A stretch of DNA of 10,278 bases, from contig JACQBB010000066.1 in NCBI GenBank assembly GCA_016194625.1, positions 1-10,278 on the forward strand. The letters are read 5' to 3'. How positions within the stretch are numbered: position 1 is the first letter of the stretch; each line of letters opens with the position of its first letter. The DNA is from Elusimicrobiota bacterium. GTDB lineage: Bacteria; Elusimicrobiota; Elusimicrobia; UBA1565; UBA9628. The translations under genes were made by a program, and so were the position numbers. Of this stretch, positions 6,647 to 10,278 are shown piece by piece. The notes beneath the pieces are model-generated. The model saw only the letters and a list, made by a program, of their open reading frames with translations. It searched no databases and was not told the origin of the DNA.

Positions 6647-7249
6647 TCACTTCTTGGCGGGAGCCTCGGCCTTCTTCGCGTTGCCCGCGATCTCGAGGGT
6701 GATGTCCACCTTCTCGCCGACCAAGAGGCCGCCGCTGTCCAGCGCCTTGTTCCAGACGATGCCCCAGTCCTTGCGGTTGATCGTGCCGGTCGCGGTGAAG
6801 CCCGCGGTCTCGTTGCCCCACGGGTCCTTGTCCACGCCGCCGATCTCCAGGTCCAGGACGACCGGCTTGGTGACGCCGTGCATCGTCAGGTCGCCGTGGA
6901 GCTTCGCGCGGTCGCCCTTCACGTCCGTGACCTTCGTGCTCTTGAAGGACATCTCCGGGAACTTCGCGACGTCGAAGAAGTCGGGGCTCTTCAGGTGGCC
7001 GTCGCGCTTCTCGTTGTCGGTGTTGATGGACGCCGGGTCGATCTTCGCCTCGGCCTTCCAGGACTTCGGGTCCTTCTTGTCGTACGTGAACGAGCCCGAG
7101 AACGAGGTGAAGCGTCCCGGGACCTTGCCCGTGACGTGCTTGACCTTGAAGCCGACCTGGGAATGGGCGGCGTCGATCTCGAACTCTCCGGATTTCGCGG
7201 CAGTCGCCAGGACCGCGAGGGCGGCGGCGACGATCATCAGCTTGCGCAT
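6647..7249 (-). CDS. YceI family periplasmic protein
   Basis: The 200-residue protein has an N-terminal signal peptide (MRKLMIVAAALAVLATAAKS). It then shows the YceI pattern: FEIDAAHSQVGFKVKHV (23-39), a charged strand region, FFDVAKFPEMSF (about 91-102), LTMHGVTKPVVLDLE (about 121-135) and a late NRKDWGIVWNKAL strand. YceI proteins fold as lipocalin-like beta-barrels that bind long polyisoprenoid or other amphiphilic lipids, usually in the periplasm. The C-terminus is a short Lys/Ala tail. The frame is open upstream to 7321, but GGAGG at 7255-7259 lies 5 bases before ATG 7249 and the signal peptide begins there, which fixes the start. The gene has its own promoter overlapping the end of the permease gene. 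Confidence 0.92.
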   Translation of the reverse strand: MRKLMIVAAALAVLATAAKSGEFEIDAAHSQVGFKVKHVTGKVPGRFTSFSGSFTYDKKDPKSWKAEAKIDPASINTDNEKRDGHLKSPDFFDVAKFPEMSFKSTKVTDVKGDRAKLHGDLTMHGVTKPVVLDLEIGGVDKDPWGNETAGFTATGTINRKDWGIVWNKALDSGGLLVGEKVDITLEIAGNAKKAEAPAKK

Positions 7250-7254
7250 GTGAA

Positions 7255-7259
7255 CCTCC
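7255..7259 (-). promoter_or_regulatory. Shine-Dalgarno sequence of the YceI gene
   Basis: GGAGG on the - strand sits 5 bases upstream of ATG 7249. It decides that start over the upstream in-frame ATGs at 7303 and 7321, which lie upstream of or within the promoter and would not give a signal peptide. Confidence 0.75.
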
Positions 7260-7291
7260 GATGTTTTAGTGCGGAAGACGGCGCTGGTGCT

Positions 7292-7310
7292 AACTGTAAC
7301 CATTTCAGTT
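7292..7310. promoter_or_regulatory. Possible operator dyad in the YceI promoter
   Basis: AACTG (7292-7296) and CAGTT (7306-7310) form an inverted repeat around nine bases; over the 19-base site seven of nine position pairs are complementary. It covers the -10 box and the spacer, where a repressor would block RNA polymerase. No regulator gene is present in the window, so this is only a candidate site. Confidence 0.25.
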
Positions 7311-7321
7311 GCGTTTGTCAA
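7293..7321 (-). promoter_or_regulatory. Sigma70-like promoter of the YceI gene
   Basis: A perfect TTGACA (-35, 7316-7321) and TACAGT (-10, 7293-7298, four of six matches) are separated by 17 bases on the - strand. The -35 box lies within the last codons of the permease gene (Leu-Asp-Lys-Arg-Asn-stop), and the spacer covers that gene's stop codon. Transcription would start near 7286, giving a leader of about 37 bases. This lets YceI be expressed independently of the permease operon. Confidence 0.7.
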
Positions 7322-8582
7322 GCCCCCGCGCGGCGGCGCGCACGCCCCAGCCGAGAGCCAAGCAGGCCAGAGCCGCCGCGGCCTGGCCCCACCCGCCTTG
7401 GGCGCTGAGGCGGAGCGTCGCCAGGATCGCGAGGGCCGGGACGGCGGCCCCGCCCGGCGCGACGAACGCGGAGGCGCGGCCGCGGCGGCGGTCGGCGAGC
7501 ACCGACGCGCAGGTCGCCAGGTACTGCGCGCCGATCACCACGTTGCCGAAGTCGATGAGGCGGTCGAAGTCCAGCGCGAGCGCGGCCGCGGCGGAGACGG
7601 CCGCCGTCGTCAGGACGGCCGCGGCCGGGGCGCCCGTCCTCTCGGAAGGCCTCGCCAGGAGCTTCGGCAGATGGCCTTCCTCGGCCAGCGCGACCAGGTA
7701 GCGCGGCCCCCCGAGCGCGCAGCCGGCCGTGAAGCCGAGCATCGACACCAGCGCCCCGGCCGCGATCAGCCGCTCTCCGGCGGGGCCGAACAGCGCCAGG
7801 CCGGCGTCGGCCAGCGGCCGCTCGGAGGCGGCCAAACCGGGGACGGCGGCCAGCGCCGCGGCCTGGACCAGCGCGTAGAGGACCGCCGCCAGCGCCAGCG
7901 AGGTCAGGACCGCGAACGGAGCGTCGCGCTCCGGCGCGCGCGCCTCTCCCGCGGGGACCGGGACCACCTCGAAGCCCTGGAACGCGAAGTAGGCGAGGAA
8001 GCAGGCGCCGGGGAGGGCCGACCAGCCCTTGGGCGCGAACGGGCGCAGCGGCGCCGCGCCGCCTTTATAAAGGAGGGCCAGCCCCCCCAGCGCGACGGCG
8101 GCCAGCGGCAGGAGCTTCGCCGCGGTCAGGGCGGTCGAGACGCGGGCCCCCGGCTTGGCCCCGCGCAGGTTGACCGCGGCGAGGAGCGCGATGGAGGCCG
8201 CGGCGACCGCCTTCCCGGCGACGGGGCCCGCCAGGCGCGGGGCGAACGGAGCCGCGTACACCGCCAGCCCCGAGGCGACGGCCGCCCAGCTGACGACCTC
8301 GGTCACCCAGCACAGCCACCCGATCGAGAACCCGGCCCAGGGGCCGAAGGCCTCCTGCGCGTACAGCGAGGGCCCGCCGGGGCGGTCGCGCGACGAGGAC
8401 GCCTCGGCGAAGCACAGCGCGACCGGGGCGAGCGCCAGACCGGTGAGCAGGAAGGCGGCGATCGAGGCCGGCCCCAGCAGGGCGGCCAGCTTGCCCGGGA
8501 AGAGGAAGATGCTCGAGCCGACGATGGCGTTGACGCCCATCGCCGTCAGGTCGAGCCGCGTCAGCGGACGCTTCTCGCTCAC
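7305..8582 (-). CDS. APC-family amino-acid permease
   Basis: The 425-residue protein is very hydrophobic, with about 12 membrane segments expected. TM1 carries the substrate-binding bend typical of the amino acid-polyamine-organocation superfamily (GVNAIVGSSIFLFPG, 16-30). The TM6 region shows FLAYFAFQGFE (195-205) followed by AGEARAPERDAP (211-222), matching the F.GFE...EE.knPeRdiP signature of this group. TM8 has GFTAGCALGGPRYLVALAEEGHLP (283-306), also typical. It should import or exchange amino acids across the inner membrane; the substrate cannot be told. GTG 8582 overlaps the stop of the upstream gene as GTGA, which supports translational coupling and this start. The frame is open upstream to 9446, but that stretch is only the shadow of the two transpeptidase-like genes. 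Its position suggests a link to peptidoglycan amino acids. Confidence 0.85.
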   Translation of the reverse strand: MSEKRPLTRLDLTAMGVNAIVGSSIFLFPGKLAALLGPASIAAFLLTGLALAPVALCFAEASSSRDRPGGPSLYAQEAFGPWAGFSIGWLCWVTEVVSWAAVASGLAVYAAPFAPRLAGPVAGKAVAAASIALLAAVNLRGAKPGARVSTALTAAKLLPLAAVALGGLALLYKGGAAPLRPFAPKGWSALPGACFLAYFAFQGFEVVPVPAGEARAPERDAPFAVLTSLALAAVLYALVQAAALAAVPGLAASERPLADAGLALFGPAGERLIAAGALVSMLGFTAGCALGGPRYLVALAEEGHLPKLLARPSERTGAPAAAVLTTAAVSAAAALALDFDRLIDFGNVVIGAQYLATCASVLADRRRGRASAFVAPGGAAVPALAILATLRLSAQGGWGQAAAALACLALGWGVRAAARGLDKRN

Positions 8583-9322
8583 GGCTTGATCATCACCTTG
8601 GTGCCGATGAAGGCGCGCGCGTACAGCCGACGCGCGGTCGCCGCGGGCAGCTCCAGGCACAGGTGCGGATAGGCGTCGTGCTCGGCGCGCTTCAGCGGCG
8701 GGCCGTGCAGGACGAGCCCCTCCTTCGTGAACATCACGCTCTCGCCGAGAGCGCTGGCGCGCGCCGACGCGCCGACCTGCGGGGGCTCCCAGTCGAGGCG
8801 GCCGCCGACCAGGTCGGACTTCCCGCGCTCGGGATGCGCGTAGCGCTCCTTGGACACGATGGTCGCCACGCGCGGCAGGGCCTTCTTGTCCCCGCCGACG
8901 GCTCCGGGCTTGGCCCCGGCGAGCGGCCAGGTCTCGAACGCCTGCTCCCCGCGCATCACCTGGACCCGGTCGCCGGCCGCGTCCACCAGCAGGTAGGTCG
9001 TCATGATCTCCCACTGCTTCTCGAGGAGGCGCTTCTCCTCGGCGAGGGCCAGCCCGCCCTCGAACAGGACGCGCCGCGACTTCGACAGGCTGGCCGCGTT
9101 CCTCTTGGCCTGGGTCAGGTCGCGCGCGACCACGTCGCGCACGCCCTGGCGCTCGGAGAGCTCCAGCTCCTGGTCCTCGCGCGCGACCGCGGCGGCCTCG
9201 GCGTCCGCGGAAGCCAGGAGGGCGCGCGCGTCCAGCCACGACTGGAGCATCCAGGAGGCCAGCAGGACGAACGCGCCGGCCAGGGCGAGGGCGTACGCGG
9301 GGACGCGCTTGTCGAGCCTCAT
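8579..9322 (-). CDS. Membrane-anchored protein with a degenerate YkuD (L,D-transpeptidase-like) domain
   Basis: The 247-residue protein has one N-terminal membrane segment (8-28), a charged helical, probably coiled-coil region (30-105) and a C-terminal domain that resembles the YkuD domain of the gene just upstream. The lines of similarity are: LLVDAAGDRVQVMRG (111-125) against VVVDAKANKLYVKRG; LVLHGPP (203-209) against YLIHGTK; and RRLYARAFIGTKVMIKP (231-247) against EKLYKTIPAGTKVYIFE. The distance from HG to the second His is the same in both. In place of SHGCVRV it has PHLCLEL: His220 and Cys222 are kept, while Ser, Gly and Arg of the motif are changed. It may be a transpeptidase with altered chemistry, or a catalytically dead partner or regulator in the periplasm. 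ATG 9322 overlaps the upstream stop as ATGA, and its own stop overlaps the permease start as GTGA. Confidence 0.7.
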   Translation of the reverse strand: MRLDKRVPAYALALAGAFVLLASWMLQSWLDARALLASADAEAAAVAREDQELELSERQGVRDVVARDLTQAKRNAASLSKSRRVLFEGGLALAEEKRLLEKQWEIMTTYLLVDAAGDRVQVMRGEQAFETWPLAGAKPGAVGGDKKALPRVATIVSKERYAHPERGKSDLVGGRLDWEPPQVGASARASALGESVMFTKEGLVLHGPPLKRAEHDAYPHLCLELPAATARRLYARAFIGTKVMIKP

Positions 9323-10104
9323 TCGAAGATGTACACCTTCGTCCCCGCCGGGATCGTCTTGTACAGCTTCTCGAGGTCCGCGGCGCCGACGCGGACGCAG
9401 CCGTGCGACGCGGGCCGCCCCAGGAGCTCCTCGGACTTCGTCCCATGGATCAGGTAGCCGTCTCCGAGGTTCAGGAAGAAAGCGCCGAGCTCCCCGTCCA
9501 CGAAGCGCGCGGGGTCGTCCGGCGGCGGGACCGGCTCGCCCCCCTCGACGAACGCCCAGTCGGGCTTGCGCCACTTCGGGTTCAAGCCCTTGCCGATGAC
9601 GCGGAACTCGCCGCGCGGCGTCACGAACTCCCAGCGCTGGCCGGACTTCGCGTCGGAGAGCTGCCCGCCGCGGCCGACGGACACGTCCGCCGACCACAGA
9701 AGCTTCAGCCCGCGCTTCACGTAGAGCTTGTTGGCCTTCGCGTCCACCACGACGTGCAGCGCGCCCTTGAGACGCTTGCCGACCTGCGAGCGCAGGGAGG
9801 TGACCTCGCCCTCGATGGCCTTCTGCGTGCGCAGGTAGCCCTTGTCCTCCGGGAGGATGTTCGGCAGCCCCTGCAGGAACTCGGCGTCGCGGGACTGGGC
9901 GGCCGACTCGCGCGCGAGCGCGGTCAGGGCGCGCGCGCCTCGGTCCAGCGCCGCGGCGTCCCCCTCCAGACGGTCGGTCGCGCGCGCGAGGCGGTCCGCG
10001 GCGCGCGACACCGCGCACGCGCGCCAGCCGAAGGCGCCCAGCCAGAGGACGAGGGCGAGGGGATAGAGGGTGCGGCCGAACGGCGTCGCTTCCACGGCGT
10101 CCAT
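9319..10104 (-). CDS. L,D-transpeptidase (YkuD family), membrane-anchored
   Basis: The 261-residue protein has one N-terminal membrane segment (about 14-30), then a long helical, probably coiled-coil stretch (33-112) and a YkuD domain (about 115-260). The domain is complete: TPRGEFRVIGKG (162-173), the upstream His220 in GYLIHG, and the catalytic SHGCVRV with Cys236 and Arg238. YkuD enzymes make 3-3 crosslinks in peptidoglycan or attach proteins to it, working in the periplasm through the catalytic cysteine. The coiled coil may hold the domain away from the membrane or pair it with the similar protein encoded next. ATG 10104 has no strong Shine-Dalgarno sequence; it follows the upstream gene by 15 bases, so coupling to that gene is likely. 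Its stop overlaps the next start as ATGA. Confidence 0.9.
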   Translation of the reverse strand: MDAVEATPFGRTLYPLALVLWLGAFGWRACAVSRAADRLARATDRLEGDAAALDRGARALTALARESAAQSRDAEFLQGLPNILPEDKGYLRTQKAIEGEVTSLRSQVGKRLKGALHVVVDAKANKLYVKRGLKLLWSADVSVGRGGQLSDAKSGQRWEFVTPRGEFRVIGKGLNPKWRKPDWAFVEGGEPVPPPDDPARFVDGELGAFFLNLGDGYLIHGTKSEELLGRPASHGCVRVGAADLEKLYKTIPAGTKVYIFE

Positions 10105-10119
10105 ACTACGAAATCCGGG

Positions 10120-10278
10120 TCAGGGGACGGGGATCTCGTCGGCCTGCTCGACCGCGGCCGAGCGCGCGCGCTCGCGCTCGGGAGCCAGCGCCGCGAGCGC
10201 CTCCGCCGCGGCGGAGGCCGCCTCGTCGGCGCTCGCGAAGGCCTCGCCGCGCGGGCGGACGGCGGCGCGCAGGACGGA
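10120..10278 (-). CDS. C-terminal part of an unrecognised Ala/Glu-rich protein (5' end outside the window)
   Basis: On the - strand a frame runs from the right edge to TGA at 10120-10122, giving 52 residues. It is rich in Ala, Glu and Arg (for example EAASAAAEALAALAPERERA) and ends in EQADEIPVP. Nearly every codon ends in G or C, as in the neighbouring genes, and the stop lies 15 bases before the transpeptidase start, so it looks like the first visible gene of the operon. The composition suggests a helical tail. The family cannot be named from this fragment. Confidence 0.5.
   Translation of the reverse strand, partial: SVLRAAVRPRGEAFASADEAASAAAEALAALAPERERARSAAVEQADEIPVP

Noticed and set aside
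8062..8073. A/T-rich palindrome CCTTTATAAAGG within the permease gene, followed by GGAGG-like bases
   Set aside because: It encodes Leu-Leu-Tyr-Lys-Gly in a loop of the permease, and no gene starts after it on either strand.
8583..9446. In-frame extension of the permease gene upstream of GTG 8582
   Set aside because: The extension is an Arg-rich shadow of the two transpeptidase-like genes. The permease TM1 begins shortly after GTG 8582, which overlaps the upstream stop.
10199..10218. Perfect 20-base palindrome (GCCTCCGCCG and its complement)
   Set aside because: It lies in Ala/Glu-rich coding sequence, where GCC/GCG/GAG codons make such repeats by chance. There is no T run or promoter nearby.

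Overview
The window is about 70% G+C with strongly G/C-ending codons, good Shine-Dalgarno sequences, three sigma70-like promoters and several exported proteins (signal peptides, a lipobox, a possible outer-membrane beta-barrel, L,D-transpeptidases). This indicates a Gram-negative bacterium with a high-GC genome. The mix of DUF3015, DUF4105, YceI and a CoA-transferase/GNAT fusion would fit an environmental Elusimicrobiota or delta-proteobacteria/Bdellovibrionota-type genome, but no RNA gene or marker is present to settle this. There are no tRNA, rRNA, CRISPR, phage or insertion-sequence features. It looks like core chromosome, not an accessory island.

Layout. The left edge (to 577, + strand) is the C-terminal part of a radical SAM/SPASM-like protein. 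A promoter at 592-620 then drives a secreted HEAT-repeat protein (682-1555, +) whose signal peptide and repeats lie in different frames, so it is frameshifted near position 913. Everything to the right is on the - strand. Read in the direction of transcription, from the right edge: the tail of an unrecognised Ala/Glu-rich protein (10120-10278); a membrane-anchored YkuD L,D-transpeptidase (9319-10104); a second protein of the same architecture with a degenerate YkuD active site (8579-9322); and an APC-family amino-acid permease (7305-8582). The last three are joined by ATGA and GTGA stop/start overlaps, so they form one translationally coupled operon.

Next come two small exported proteins, each with its own TTGACA promoter: YceI (6647-7249) and a DUF3015 protein (6061-6537). 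Only 10 bases after DUF3015 starts a second operon: DUF4105 (4191-6050), a lipoprotein alpha/beta hydrolase (3404-4210) and a CoA-transferase fused to a Pat-like GNAT domain (1552-3396). A 14-bp GC-rich hairpin with a U-rich tail sits inside the first codons of DUF4105. It probably terminates DUF3015 transcripts and limits expression of the three genes behind it.

How the genes may work together. The transpeptidase/degenerate transpeptidase/permease unit points to cell-wall crosslinking and amino-acid handling. The second operon combines an envelope protein with a Cys/His active site, a lipoprotein hydrolase and an acyl-CoA enzyme, which suggests envelope lipid or acyl-group metabolism; that link is inference. 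The points most worth checking are the degenerate transpeptidase partner, the terminator inside the DUF4105 start, the CoA-transferase/GNAT fusion and the HEAT frameshift.
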